From: Nitrospirales bacterium
Lineage (GTDB): Bacteria; Nitrospirota; Nitrospiria; Nitrospirales; UBA8639
Direction: 5' to 3'
NCBI GenBank assembly: GCA_009377845.1
Contig: WHTE01000007.1
Span: forward strand, 1-50,457
DNA length: 50,457 nucleotides
The position numbers and the translations under genes were made by a program. The stretch's first letter is position 1. Each line of letters begins with the position of its first letter. Below are positions 34,522 through 44,152 of the stretch, in pieces. The notes under the pieces are model-generated. The model did not search any database and had not been told where the DNA came from. It saw only the letters and a list, made by a program, of their open reading frames with translations.

Positions 34522-36039
34522 GTGACGCTTCAAGAGCTGATTACCTCACTGGATAGTGTGATGATTAAAGGGAATCTTCAATGTGAGGTCGTGTCCATTA
34601 CCGAGGATTCTCGGCAGGTGAAGCCTGGTTCGGTGTTTGTGGCAATCAGGGGGGAACACCAAGATGGGCATCAATTTGTGAGACAGGCTCAAACGCAGGG
34701 GGCTGTTGGCGTCGTGGTGGAAGAAGAAGGTTTTGAAACGCTTGAACCACTCCAAGGAGGAGGATCATCCGCCCTCATTCGAGTGAAAAGCTCTCGAAAG
34801 GCTTTGGGATTGTTGGCGTCCAGACTCTATGACATGCCTTCCGCCCGCCTGCAAATGGTGGGGGTCACGGGGACGAATGGGAAAACCACGGTGACTCATC
34901 TGGCAAAATCCTTGCTGGAAGCCCAGGGGCATCACGTTGGATTATTAGGGACTGTGGGATATGTGTTCGGTACAGAGCGCCGGGTGGCTTCGCATACCAC
35001 ACCTGCCCCCGTCGAACTGCAGGACATGTTGAGAGCCATGGCCAATGCCGGGATGGATGTGGCGGTTATGGAGGTCTCTTCCCATGCTTTGGCATTAGAT
35101 CGAGTGGCTGGTTGTGAATTCGACATCGTGGTGTTTACCAATTTGACGCAAGATCATTTAGATTTCCATCGAACGTTTGATGAATATTTTCACGCGAAAC
35201 TCCGTTTATTTACCGAGTATGTCGACGGCAGGCAGAAGACAGGTCCCAAGCGAGCGCTTGTTAATGCGGATGATGAACGGGCTTCGATGATCCTTCAACA
35301 CTGTTCCATTCCCACGTGGACGTTTGGCCTTCATGCACAAGCGGACATCCGGGCGGAAGCCATTAACCTCTCCATGGGAGGAACGGAGTTTTTGGTGAAC
35401 AGCCCTCTCGGTCGGTTGACGATCAGCAGCCGATTAGTGGGTGAGCACAATGTGTCCAATATGCTGGCAGCCATCGGCATCGGTCTGGAAATGGGCATGA
35501 CGATTCCTATGATTGAAAGAGCCGTGCAATTAGTGGTCAATGTTCCTGGCCGATTTGAACGCATCGATGAAGGGCAGGCATTTACGGTCGTGGTGGATTA
35601 TGCTCATACCGAAGATGCGCTGTACCGGTTGCTTCGAGCGGCGCGGGCCATTAAACAAGGACGAATCATTACGCTGTTTGGCTGTGGGGGAGACCGGGAT
35701 TCTGGAAAACGGCCCAAGATGGGTCAAGTGGCTGCACGACACAGCGATCTGGTGATTGTCACGTCCGATAATCCTCGAACGGAGAATGCTCACACAATCC
35801 TGACTCAAATCGAACAGGGGATTCAATCCTTGCGTCCGGAAGAACGGTGTCATTATCGGATTATTCCAGATCGAGCTGAGGCCATTCATGCAGCCGTGGC
35901 AGAAGCCAAGGCCGGAGATCTGGTGTTGATAGCCGGGAAGGGGCATGAAGACTACCAGATTATCGGCACCCAAAAAATTCATTTTGATGACCGTGAGGTA
36001 GCCAGGAAGGCACTCCATCAACAGATGGGTAGCGCGTAG
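34522..36039 (+). CDS. murE: UDP-MurNAc-tripeptide synthetase MurE, meso-DAP type, 505 aa
   Basis: Adds the third amino acid to UDP-MurNAc-L-Ala-D-Glu in the cytoplasm. The Mur ligase ATP loop is GVTGTNGKTT (114-123), the central domain has HTTPAP and EVSSHALALDR, and the C-terminal domain carries DNPRTEN (416-422). The DNPR motif marks meso-diaminopimelate as substrate rather than lysine, so the organism makes DAP-type peptidoglycan. The start is GTG at 34522, three bases after ftsI's stop. MurF follows 15 bp downstream. Confidence 0.95.
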   Translation: MTLQELITSLDSVMIKGNLQCEVVSITEDSRQVKPGSVFVAIRGEHQDGHQFVRQAQTQGAVGVVVEEEGFETLEPLQGGGSSALIRVKSSRKALGLLASRLYDMPSARLQMVGVTGTNGKTTVTHLAKSLLEAQGHHVGLLGTVGYVFGTERRVASHTTPAPVELQDMLRAMANAGMDVAVMEVSSHALALDRVAGCEFDIVVFTNLTQDHLDFHRTFDEYFHAKLRLFTEYVDGRQKTGPKRALVNADDERASMILQHCSIPTWTFGLHAQADIRAEAINLSMGGTEFLVNSPLGRLTISSRLVGEHNVSNMLAAIGIGLEMGMTIPMIERAVQLVVNVPGRFERIDEGQAFTVVVDYAHTEDALYRLLRAARAIKQGRIITLFGCGGDRDSGKRPKMGQVAARHSDLVIVTSDNPRTENAHTILTQIEQGIQSLRPEERCHYRIIPDRAEAIHAAVAEAKAGDLVLIAGKGHEDYQIIGTQKIHFDDREVARKALHQQMGSA

Positions 36040-36054
36040 TCCGGAACATTCGGT

Positions 36055-37467
36055 ATGGCGGCTTTTGAGGTGGATGAAGTGCTCGATGCGACTCAGGGGA
36101 CGTTGATCGTCAGGGGGGGGCGCAAAGACAGATTGCTTCGGGTGCAAACTGATTCGCGGAAGATCAAATCCGGCGATCTGTTTCTGGCATTGAAAGGCGA
36201 GAAATTCGATGGCCACGAATTTGTGAAATTGGCGTGCAAACTTGGAGCGAGGGGTGTGGTCGTTGAAGAGGTGTGGGCCTGGGAGATGCTGAGGAAGGTG
36301 CGTCAAGCCGGCCAGGCTCCCGTCATGGTGGTGGGGGTGAAAGATACTCTGCGGGCTTACCAGGACCTGGCCAGGTTTCACCGATTACGGTTTTCGATTC
36401 CGGTGGTGGCGATTACGGGCAGCAATGGAAAAACGACGACGAAAGAAATGGTTTATCGGGTGCTGGCGACTCGCTGGCGCGTCCATAAAACCCCAGGGAA
36501 TTTCAATAATGCCATTGGAGTTCCCAGGACTCTCTTGGGCCTTCACGCTGGCCATCAGGCTGCAGTGATCGAAATGGGGGTGGATCAAGTGGGGCAGACC
36601 ACTCAACTGTGTGATATGGCCAGACCCACCTCCGGGGTGATCACCAATGTCGGTCCGGACCATTTGGAGTTTTATGGCACATTGGCAAGGTCGGCAGCAT
36701 CCAAGGGTGAATTATTGGATTGGCTTCCCTGGGATGGTGGAGCAGCCATCTTGAATGCTGACGATCGGTATTTTGAAAAATTTTCCCGGAAAGCCAGATG
36801 TCCTGTGATCTCATTTGGATTGTCGGCTCAGGCGGATGTTCGGGCGGCAGAACCGGCGTGGAATGGACGGCGAACGGAATTTCGCCTGTTATTGCCCGAT
36901 CGAAAAAAGGCCAAGCGAGTGAGTGTGCGAATCATGGGCTCGCACAACATTGCCAATGCCCTGGCCGGTGCCGCAGTGGGATGTGCCATGGGATTTTCAG
37001 GCGATGATATCGTTGCGGGATTAGATACGTTCCGGCCAGCGCCGATGCGGTCGGAAATCCGTCGGTGGGGCGGGGTGATGTACTTGTACGATTGTTATAA
37101 CGCCAATCCCGCTTCAGTAAAGGCGGCGTTGGCGTTGCTGGTTGGCCTGTATCCCGATCGAAGGACGATAGCCGTGTTAGGGGATATGCTCGAGTTGGGG
37201 CCCAAAGAGGAGCAATTTCATCAGGAAATTGGACGCGATGCCGCGAGACACCATGTCACCCATTTGATTGCCTGTGGTGCGTTTGGGCACAAGATGCGTG
37301 AAGGCGTCCAGAAGGCTCGCGGGACCACACTGGTGTCAGTGGTGAAGGACGCTGTGGAAGCAGGGGAGTTATTGAAAACGGTCGTCAAGCGTGGCGATGT
37401 GGTGTTGATTAAAGCTTCCAGAGGGGCAAAAATGGAACGAGTATTAGAGGCCGTCTGTCCAACGTAA
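36055..37467 (+). CDS. murF: UDP-MurNAc-tripeptide:D-Ala-D-Ala ligase MurF, 470 aa
   Basis: Adds D-Ala-D-Ala (made by Ddl, also in this cluster) to complete the UDP-MurNAc-pentapeptide. The N-terminal domain begins FEVDEVLDATQG and includes TDSRKIKSGDLFLALKG. The ATP loop is ITGSNGKTTTKE, followed by TPGNFNNAIGVPRTLL, which is diagnostic for MurF, and YDCYNANPASVKAAL and LGDMLELG in the C-terminal domain. The length is normal. The mraY gene follows after 134 bp in which no gene or clear signal was seen. Confidence 0.95.
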   Translation: MAAFEVDEVLDATQGTLIVRGGRKDRLLRVQTDSRKIKSGDLFLALKGEKFDGHEFVKLACKLGARGVVVEEVWAWEMLRKVRQAGQAPVMVVGVKDTLRAYQDLARFHRLRFSIPVVAITGSNGKTTTKEMVYRVLATRWRVHKTPGNFNNAIGVPRTLLGLHAGHQAAVIEMGVDQVGQTTQLCDMARPTSGVITNVGPDHLEFYGTLARSAASKGELLDWLPWDGGAAILNADDRYFEKFSRKARCPVISFGLSAQADVRAAEPAWNGRRTEFRLLLPDRKKAKRVSVRIMGSHNIANALAGAAVGCAMGFSGDDIVAGLDTFRPAPMRSEIRRWGGVMYLYDCYNANPASVKAALALLVGLYPDRRTIAVLGDMLELGPKEEQFHQEIGRDAARHHVTHLIACGAFGHKMREGVQKARGTTLVSVVKDAVEAGELLKTVVKRGDVVLIKASRGAKMERVLEAVCPT

Positions 37468-37601
37468 TGGTGTGCGTGGCTTGGGTTGAGTTTCCCTGGC
37501 ACAAGAGATCCACGATGGTGAAAAGAATGACTGTAAATACGAATGTTCCAGTCTGTCAGGAATGGGCCACCATTCCTCGTGCTCTGAGAAAGTGAATGTA
37601 A

Positions 37602-38678
37602 ATGCTGTATCTGTGGCTTTATCCCCTTCATACCGAATTTGCCCTCTTCAATGTCTTTCGTTACCTCAGTTTTCGCATCATTTATGCGGCTATCACGGCC
37701 TTTCTCATTGTCTTTTTCCTTGCCCCTCCCATGATCAAAAAATTACAGACGTTGAAACTCGGACAAAAAATTCGGACCGATGGCCCCCAAAGCCATCTTG
37801 GGAAATCTGGCACCCCCACGATGGGAGGCGTGCTCATTATTTTTTCTGTGTTGTTAGCGACATTATTATGGGCGGATATCTCCAATCTGTATGTCTGGTT
37901 GGTCTTGTTGGCGATCGTGGGTTTCGGGCTGATCGGGTTTGTGGATGATTACATCAAAATATTACGGGGCCGTTCCCAGGGGTTGTCGGCAGCACAAAAA
38001 ATTGTGGGACAGTTAGGGGTAGCCTTGGGAATTGGTTTGTTTTTTTATCTTTCTCCTGCCTATTCCACGGAGCTCAGTGTGCCGTTCTTTAAAAATTTCA
38101 CCCCCGATTTAGGAGTCTTGTATATCCCGTTTGCTATTTTGGTCATTGTGGGGTGTTCCAATGCGGTGAACTTGACTGACGGGCTGGATGGGTTGGCCGT
38201 CGGACCGGTCATCATTTCGGCGATGGCCTATACCGTGGTGGCCTGGGCGGTCGGAAATAAATTGGTCTCGGAGTATTTACTCATTCCTCATATTGACGGA
38301 GCCGGGGAGCTAGCCATTCTCACGGCCTCCATTATCGGCGCGGGGTTGGGGTTTCTCTGGTTTAACACCTATCCTGCGTCGGTCTTCATGGGCGATGTGG
38401 GATCGTTACCGCTTGGGGCGGCGTTAGGGACGATAGCGGTGGTGTGCAAGCATGAGTTGTTATTGGTCTTAATCGGGGGAGTGTTTGTGATGGAAGCGGT
38501 GTCCGTGATTTTCCAGGTGCTATCCTTTAAGTCCAGGGGGAAGCGAATTTTTCTCATGGCGCCGTTGCACCATCATTTTGAATTGAAGGGTTGGGAAGAA
38601 CCCAAAGTGGTTGTTCGTTTGTGGATCATTGCGATTATTTTAGGCCTCTTAAGCATCAGCACCTTGAAATTACGATAA
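37602..38678 (+). CDS. mraY: Phospho-MurNAc-pentapeptide transferase MraY, 358 aa
   Basis: Transfers phospho-MurNAc-pentapeptide to undecaprenyl phosphate, giving lipid I at the inner membrane. About ten transmembrane segments; conserved Asp residues in FVDDYIKI and [10 protein letters not shown], and the family-specific [19 protein letters not shown] near the C-terminus. The length (358) is exactly typical. The start ATG at 37602 has no strong ribosome-binding site. Confidence 0.95.
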   Translation: MLYLWLYPLHTEFALFNVFRYLSFRIIYAAITAFLIVFFLAPPMIKKLQTLKLGQKIRTDGPQSHLGKSGTPTMGGVLIIFSVLLATLLWADISNLYVWLVLLAIVGFGLIGFVDDYIKILRGRSQGLSAAQKIVGQLGVALGIGLFFYLSPAYSTELSVPFFKNFTPDLGVLYIPFAILVIVGCSNAVNLTDGLDGLAVGPVIISAMAYTVVAWAVGNKLVSEYLLIPHIDGAGELAILTASIIGAGLGFLWFNTYPASVFMGDVGSLPLGAALGTIAVVCKHELLLVLIGGVFVMEAVSVIFQVLSFKSRGKRIFLMAPLHHHFELKGWEEPKVVVRLWIIAIILGLLSISTLKLR

Positions 38679-38691
38679 TCATAGGACCTCA

Positions 38692-40113
38692 GTGGAACCC
38701 TGTGGAGTCATGGAAGCTGTGAAAGTCACTCCCGTGCTTCCCATCAAGAGTTGGAAGGGGAAGCGTGTCACGGTATTTGGCCTCGGACGAAGCGGCAGGG
38801 CGGCCGCCGATCTCCTTCTGGACCTGGGCGCGGTGGTCACCATTGTCGAGGAACACTCCAGTCCGGATTATGAGTTCGCATCGGCGGAGTATGGACTTCG
38901 AGGCGCTCAAGTTTTCTTAGGGGATCGGGTCGCTGAGGGTTTAAGGGATCTCGATCTCTTGGTGGTGAGTCCGGGTGTCTCCAAGGGCCATCTCCTTGTC
39001 CAAGGAATTGGCCAACGGGGCATCCCGATTGTCGGGGAAATTGAATTAGCTGGATGGTTTCTGCGGGCTCCCATTATTGCCGTGACCGGTACCAATGGGA
39101 AAAGCACCACGGTACGTCTCATCGGATCGATTCTGCAACAAAGCGGGAAAAGGGCATTTGTCGGGGGGAATCTCGGTATTCCCTTATGCGAAGGGGTACC
39201 GAGACCAACTCACCCGTCCCAAACGCCAGATTATGAGTATATTGTCGCAGAAGTATCGAGTTTCCAATTGGAAACCATCCACCGGTTTAAACCCTGGATT
39301 GCCGCGTTGTTGAATGTGACGCCCGATCATCTGGATCGACATCCCACCCAAGAAGAATATCGGGCTGCCAAACAGCGTATTTTTGAAAACCAGATGACTC
39401 AGGATTGGGCGCTGATCAATGCGGACGATCCTGTGGTGAGAACCATGGCCTTGTCGGCACGGTCAAGCGTCTGTGAATTTAGCCTGATCCGAAAAGTGGA
39501 TCAGGGGGTGTATCTGGAAGGAAACTTTATTCGGGCCCGGATGCACGGGGAGGAATTTTCAATTGCTTCCCGGGACGCACTCCCGATGCGGGGAGATCAT
39601 AACGTCGCGAATGCGATGGCGGCGATGAGTGTCGGACTGATTTGTGGGTGTCCAAGAGAAGATATGGTTCGCGCCCTCCAGTCCGCTCCGGTCTTTGAGC
39701 ATGCCTTGGAGGTGGTTCGGGAATGGCAAGGCATCACCTTCGTCAATGATTCGAAAGGCACCAATGTGGACGCCACACTCAAAGCCTTGCACAGCTTTGA
39801 GGAGCCATTGGTCTTGATTCTTGGAGGAAAAGACAAAGGCGGAGATTTTTCGCAGCTGGCTGACCGCATTAGGCGCCAGGTCAAGGGGGTGGTGGTGATC
39901 GGAGAAGCCACTCAGAAAATCCTCCAGGCCTTGGATCAGATCAAGCCGGTCACCCTTGCGGCCAGTCTGGCGGATGCGGTGTCACAGGCCGTGGCCTTTG
40001 CGTCCAGAGGCGATGTGGTGTTGTTTTCTCCGGCTTGCGCCAGTTTCGATATGTTTCGGAATTATCATCATCGAGGGCTCGAATTTAAACGGATTGTCGG
40101 AGAACTCCAATAA
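38692..40113 (+). CDS. murD: UDP-MurNAc-L-Ala:D-Glu ligase MurD, 473 aa
   Basis: Adds D-glutamate to UDP-MurNAc-L-Ala. The N-terminal Rossmann-like part starts VTVFGLGRSGRAAADLL, the ATP loop is VTGTNGKSTTVRLI, then GGNLGIPL and NVTPDHLDRHPT, and the C-terminal domain has FVNDSKGTNVDATLKAL, a MurD signature. The start is taken as GTG at 38692 (AGGA nearby); the ATG at 38710 is an alternative with GGAG too close. Its stop codon is followed immediately by the ftsW start (no gap). Confidence 0.95.
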   Translation: MEPCGVMEAVKVTPVLPIKSWKGKRVTVFGLGRSGRAAADLLLDLGAVVTIVEEHSSPDYEFASAEYGLRGAQVFLGDRVAEGLRDLDLLVVSPGVSKGHLLVQGIGQRGIPIVGEIELAGWFLRAPIIAVTGTNGKSTTVRLIGSILQQSGKRAFVGGNLGIPLCEGVPRPTHPSQTPDYEYIVAEVSSFQLETIHRFKPWIAALLNVTPDHLDRHPTQEEYRAAKQRIFENQMTQDWALINADDPVVRTMALSARSSVCEFSLIRKVDQGVYLEGNFIRARMHGEEFSIASRDALPMRGDHNVANAMAAMSVGLICGCPREDMVRALQSAPVFEHALEVVREWQGITFVNDSKGTNVDATLKALHSFEEPLVLILGGKDKGGDFSQLADRIRRQVKGVVVIGEATQKILQALDQIKPVTLAASLADAVSQAVAFASRGDVVLFSPACASFDMFRNYHHRGLEFKRIVGELQ

Positions 40114-41292
40114 ATGGAAATTCCAGCCATACTCCGACGAAAAAATTCTCATGTGGATTCCCGGGCATGGGCGGATTTGTTCCCAGGTAAACTCGGCATC
40201 AGTCCCAAGCGGATCGATCCTCTGATTGTGGGGATTACCCTGGCGCTGTCACTTGGGGGTTTGGTCATGGTGTTCAGCGCAAGTGGCGTCATGGCGGAAA
40301 ATAAATTTACCAACGCCACCTATTATCTCCAACGACAAATTGTCTGGATGCTGTTGGGGTTCGGTGTGCTGCTGGTTGGGTCATTGATCGATTATGGTCA
40401 GTGGAAACGATGGGTCCCCATGATTGTGGTGGGATGCGTCGCAGGGTTGCTGCTGGTGCTGGGCGTAGGCCCTCAAATTAACGGGGCTCGTCGATGGCTC
40501 ACATTCGGATTTTTTTCCATTCAACCCACGGAAATGGCCAAACTGGCCGTCGTGCTGTATCTGGCAGCGTTTCTCTCCAATCCTCATCGACGGGTTACCG
40601 ATTGGCAGCGAGGGTTTCTTCCCCCCGTGGCTATTGTGGGCATGATCTGTGGACTAATTGTGGTGGAGCCTGATTTAGGGAGTACCGTCGTCATCAGTCT
40701 GGTGTTGGTGGGCATGATGTATCTGGCCGGTGCGAGAGTGCGTCACCTGGCGTATTTAGGACTTCCGATGGTCGTGGGGTTGCTCTCCCTCATCTGGATG
40801 AGTCCCGAACGATGGGAACGAATGACCACCTTTATGAATCCCTTTGAGGACCGGCAAGGCGGGGGCTACCAGCTTGTCCAGTCCCTCTTGGCGCTGGAAA
40901 ACGGCGGATTGTTTGGTGTCGGTCTTGGGCAGGGAAAACAAAAACTGTTGTATCTCCCGGAAGGACATACCGACTTCGTGTTGGCTCTGGTGGGAGAAGA
41001 GCTCGGGCTCATCGGGACCTCAGGCCTTTTGGCGCTGTTTGCCATTTTAGTGTGTAAAGGATTTCGCGTCGCGGCCTTGGCGCCGGATTTATTCGGGCGA
41101 TACCTTGCCCTGGGCATTACCATGCTCCTTGGAATCCAGGCCCTCATCAATGCGGGAGTCGTGAGCGGAATGCTGCCGACGAAGGGCTTAACGCTTCCTC
41201 TGGTGAGTTACGGCGGATCCTCGCTGCTCGCCACCATGTTAGCCATCGGAATCCTGCTGAGTATCGCTCGACAAGGGCGAGCCAATCCCTGA
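40114..41292 (+). CDS. ftsW: Peptidoglycan glycosyltransferase FtsW (SEDS), 392 aa
   Basis: SEDS-family polymerase that, with FtsI, builds septal glycan strands from lipid II. A ~30-residue cytoplasmic N-terminus precedes about ten transmembrane helices. Family motifs: VMVFSASGVMA early, ARRWLTFGFFSIQPTEMAKLA, VEPDLGSTVVI, GVGLGQGKQKLLYLPEGHTDFVLA and the C-terminal LPLVSYGGSSLLATM. The length is normal. The gene begins directly after murD's stop and ends 18 bp before murG. Confidence 0.95.
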   Translation: MEIPAILRRKNSHVDSRAWADLFPGKLGISPKRIDPLIVGITLALSLGGLVMVFSASGVMAENKFTNATYYLQRQIVWMLLGFGVLLVGSLIDYGQWKRWVPMIVVGCVAGLLLVLGVGPQINGARRWLTFGFFSIQPTEMAKLAVVLYLAAFLSNPHRRVTDWQRGFLPPVAIVGMICGLIVVEPDLGSTVVISLVLVGMMYLAGARVRHLAYLGLPMVVGLLSLIWMSPERWERMTTFMNPFEDRQGGGYQLVQSLLALENGGLFGVGLGQGKQKLLYLPEGHTDFVLALVGEELGLIGTSGLLALFAILVCKGFRVAALAPDLFGRYLALGITMLLGIQALINAGVVSGMLPTKGLTLPLVSYGGSSLLATMLAIGILLSIARQGRANP

Positions 41293-41310
41293 TTGCGAGA
41301 GGATGTATGA

Positions 41311-42393
41311 ATGAGGGTCGTGATTGCTGCTGGTGGAACCGGAGGTCATGTGTATCCGGCTATCGCGTATGCCAAAGAATTTCAACAGCACGATCCGGGA
41401 GGGAGTATTCTGTTTGTGGGGCCAGGCAAGTCCTTAGAGGGAGAAATCCTGGGGAAGGAAGGGCTTGGCTTTGAACCGATTAAGGTCGAAGGATTTGTGG
41501 GGCGAGGGGTGTTCCAGATGATTCGTTCCCTCGTTCTGCTTCCCAAGTCGGTATGGCGGGCTGTCCAGATTCTTCGAGGCCATCACACCGATCTGGTCAT
41601 TGGCACTGGAGGGTATTTCAGTCCCCCCGTGGTCGTTGCCGCATGGTTGCTGAACATTCCCAGGGTATTGCTGGAACCGAACGCCATGCCGGGGCTTGCC
41701 AATCGTGTGTTGGGCCCATTGGCCGATAGGATTTTCCTTGCCTTTGACAGTGCCATTCCCTTCTTCTCGTCTTCTAAGGTGAAAGTGATTGGTACGCCTA
41801 TCCGCAAAGCGTTTGTGTTGGAGAGCCCTCCCGCTCCGCCGCAGAAGGTCTCACATTTGTTGATCTTTGGCGGGAGCCAGGGGGCTCGGGCAATCAATTC
41901 CGCCATGCTGAAGGCTGTGGAAAATTCAGCGAGATTGCGTGAACACGTGACGATTACGCACCAGACTGGAGCCGACGATTATGAACGGATCAAGGCCGGC
42001 TATGAACAACTTGGCGTTCTGGCGGATGTCCGCCCTTTTCTCTTTGATATGCCCCGTGAACTTGCCAAAGCGGATCTCATCGTGTGCCGGGCCGGGGCCA
42101 GCACCCTGGCTGAGTTATCGGCATATGGGAAAGTCGGGATTCTGATCCCGTTTCCTCATGCGACGCACAATCATCAGGAAATGAATGCCAGGGCCATGGA
42201 AGCGGCTGGAGCCGCTCGAGTGCTGCTGCAATCGGACCTCACCGGGCAACGTCTGGCAGAAGAAATTGAAACATGCATGTCTAATATTCATCACTTACAG
42301 GGAATGGCTGGAAGAAGTTGGGCCTTAAGGAAAGTCCATGCCACGGAACAGATGGTTCATGAATGTCTCTCCCTTGTCGGTCACAGTGTGTAA
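41311..42393 (+). CDS. murG: UDP-GlcNAc:lipid I N-acetylglucosaminyltransferase MurG, 360 aa
   Basis: Adds GlcNAc to lipid I to give lipid II at the cytoplasmic membrane face. GT28-type fold: AAGGTGGHVYPA near the N-terminus, GGSQGARAIN in the middle, and CRAGASTLAELSAYGK with IPFPHATHNHQEMNA near the C-terminus, all family hallmarks. The length is normal. A 341-bp gap with a long palindrome follows before murC. Confidence 0.95.
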   Translation: MRVVIAAGGTGGHVYPAIAYAKEFQQHDPGGSILFVGPGKSLEGEILGKEGLGFEPIKVEGFVGRGVFQMIRSLVLLPKSVWRAVQILRGHHTDLVIGTGGYFSPPVVVAAWLLNIPRVLLEPNAMPGLANRVLGPLADRIFLAFDSAIPFFSSSKVKVIGTPIRKAFVLESPPAPPQKVSHLLIFGGSQGARAINSAMLKAVENSARLREHVTITHQTGADDYERIKAGYEQLGVLADVRPFLFDMPRELAKADLIVCRAGASTLAELSAYGKVGILIPFPHATHNHQEMNARAMEAAGAARVLLQSDLTGQRLAEEIETCMSNIHHLQGMAGRSWALRKVHATEQMVHECLSLVGHSV

Positions 42394-42734
42394 TTGGCGA
42401 CGAGGAAACCGCCTTTTGGCAAATTTGGCAACATGGTGCAACGTTTCAGAGAGAAAAGCCAGAAAAAATTGCGTGAGCGTTAATCTTTTAATGAGGAGGG
42501 ACTCTTACAGGGAATGAGGAGAGTGTCCTGTCAGGTCGGAGTCTGGACAGTCCAAGGTTGCCGCAGTCTCATGAAAGAGGGGCGATTTGGAATAAGGAGC
42601 CGGGTATGCCGGGCCGGCATACCCGGTATTGAAACCATCAGCCCAGACCCACAGACTCTGCGCGCTCAAAGGGGGAAGCAACAGGCGACCGCCCCCGATG
42701 ATCCTCCCTTCAACCCTGGAAGTCGAAAAAAATT
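42394..42734. other. Intergenic region murG-murC with a long palindrome
   Basis: The longest gap in an otherwise tightly packed cluster. A frame at 42514-42789 runs into murC and looks like chance. No promoter was recognised with confidence. The most distinct feature is the palindrome at 42600-42626. A regulatory role (internal promoter control, transcript processing or attenuation) is possible. Confidence 0.6.
42600..42626. repeat. 27-bp perfect palindrome, 13-bp arms around one base
   Basis: The left arm CCGGGTATGCCGG (42600-42612) and right arm CCGGCATACCCGG (42614-42626) are exact reverse complements around a single G at 42613. An RNA would fold with 12 pairs and a three-base loop. There is no T run after it, so it is not a standard intrinsic terminator. 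No second copy was seen in the window. Confidence 0.85.
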
Positions 42735-44114
42735 ATGTTTCGAAAAATTCAGCACATTCATTTGGTCGGTATCGGAGGAAGCGGGATGAGTGGTATCGCG
42801 GAGGTGCTCCTCACGTTAGGGTATAAAGTCACGGGTTCCGATGTGGCGTATTCCGACAGCATCCGTCGGTTAGAGGAACTGGGGGGGACGGTGTGTATCG
42901 GGCATCAGGAGTCGAATGTGGAAGGCGCGCAAGTCGTGGTGGTGTCATCGGCCATTGCCAACTCCAATCCGGAAATTCGCGCGGCACGGGCCAAGGTGAT
43001 TCCTGTCATTCCACGAGCGGAGATGTTGGCTGAGTTGATGCGGTTGAAATTCGGCATTGCCATTGCCGGGGCACATGGCAAGACCACGACGACGTCGATG
43101 GTGGCCTCGATTCTTGCACAAGCTGGGCTGGATCCGACATTCGTGGTTGGGGGCAAGGTGAATGCCATGGGGACTCATGCGCGCTTAGGCCGCAGTGACC
43201 TTCTGATTGCGGAGGCCGATGAAAGCGATGGATCGTTTTTGCGATTGTCGCCCTCCATTGCCGTGGTCACGAATATCGACCGGGAGCATTTAGACCACTA
43301 TGGGAACATGGAAGGTCTTCAAGAAGCATTTCTGCAATTTATCAATAAGATCCCCTTTTATGGCGTGGCGATTGTGTGTGCCGATGATCCCTGGATTCGC
43401 GGTCTGTTGCCTCGCGTGGTCAAGCGGTATCAAACCTATGGGATGAGTGATTTTTCCGGTGTGCTGACCCCCGATCTTTTGGCGACTGAGATTGAGACCA
43501 AAGCTCTGGGTGTGGAATTTCGAGCTCATTTTCGGGATCAAAAGCTTGGCCCCTTCCGCATTCGAATTCCCGGCGTGCATAACGTGGCCAATGCGTTAGC
43601 CGCCATTGGTGTGGCCTTGGAATTGGATGTACCAGTGGATTTGATCCGGGCGGGGTTGGCGGCCTTTGCGGGAGTCGAACGCCGTTTTCAGATTCGAGGA
43701 GAAAAAAACGGCATTGTGGTGGTGGACGATTACGGGCACCATCCAACGGAGATCCGTGCCACCTTGGCGGCAGCGCGCGCGGCCTGGCAGAGACGGTTGG
43801 TCGTGGTGTTTCAGCCACATCGTTTCTCGAGGACACGGGATCTCGCCGATGAGTTTGCCAAGGCGTTCGAACAGGCGGATAGGGTGTATGTCATGGATAT
43901 TTATCCGGCCGGGGAAGCGCCGATTCCGGGGATCACCGGGCAAACGATTATCGAACACATTCACGCTTCAGGTCATCCCTCTGTCCACTGGGTGAATAGT
44001 GATCCCGGATTGACGACCCGATTGCGGGAGGAACTTCGCGAAGGCGATATTCTGTTGACAATGGGAGCGGGGGATGTCTGGAAAGTCGGAAAAGAATTGT
44101 TAGAGACCTTGTAA
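42735..44114 (+). CDS. murC: UDP-MurNAc:L-Ala ligase MurC, 459 aa
   Basis: Adds L-alanine to UDP-MurNAc, the first ligase step. The N-terminal domain has HLVGIGGSGMSGIAEVL, the ATP loop is GAHGKTTTTSMV, then EADESDGSFL and NIDREHLDHYG, and the C-terminal domain has VVDDYGHHPTEIRATL and FQPHRFSRTRDL, all diagnostic. The length is normal. The start ATG at 42735 has GGAAG about 12 bases upstream. Confidence 0.95.
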   Translation: MFRKIQHIHLVGIGGSGMSGIAEVLLTLGYKVTGSDVAYSDSIRRLEELGGTVCIGHQESNVEGAQVVVVSSAIANSNPEIRAARAKVIPVIPRAEMLAELMRLKFGIAIAGAHGKTTTTSMVASILAQAGLDPTFVVGGKVNAMGTHARLGRSDLLIAEADESDGSFLRLSPSIAVVTNIDREHLDHYGNMEGLQEAFLQFINKIPFYGVAIVCADDPWIRGLLPRVVKRYQTYGMSDFSGVLTPDLLATEIETKALGVEFRAHFRDQKLGPFRIRIPGVHNVANALAAIGVALELDVPVDLIRAGLAAFAGVERRFQIRGEKNGIVVVDDYGHHPTEIRATLAAARAAWQRRLVVVFQPHRFSRTRDLADEFAKAFEQADRVYVMDIYPAGEAPIPGITGQTIIEHIHASGHPSVHWVNSDPGLTTRLREELREGDILLTMGAGDVWKVGKELLETL

Positions 44115-44152
44115 GCGGGTGTGGTGAGTCATGGAGAACGAGGGACGTACAG

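Noticed and set aside
35530-36381. 283-codon minus-strand frame opposite murE/murF
   Set aside because: It is the mirror of two well-supported genes, and its His- and Pro-rich composition is typical of an antisense shadow.
42514-42789. 91-codon frame in the murG-murC gap
   Set aside because: It crosses the long palindrome and runs into murC in another frame; its composition is not protein-like.
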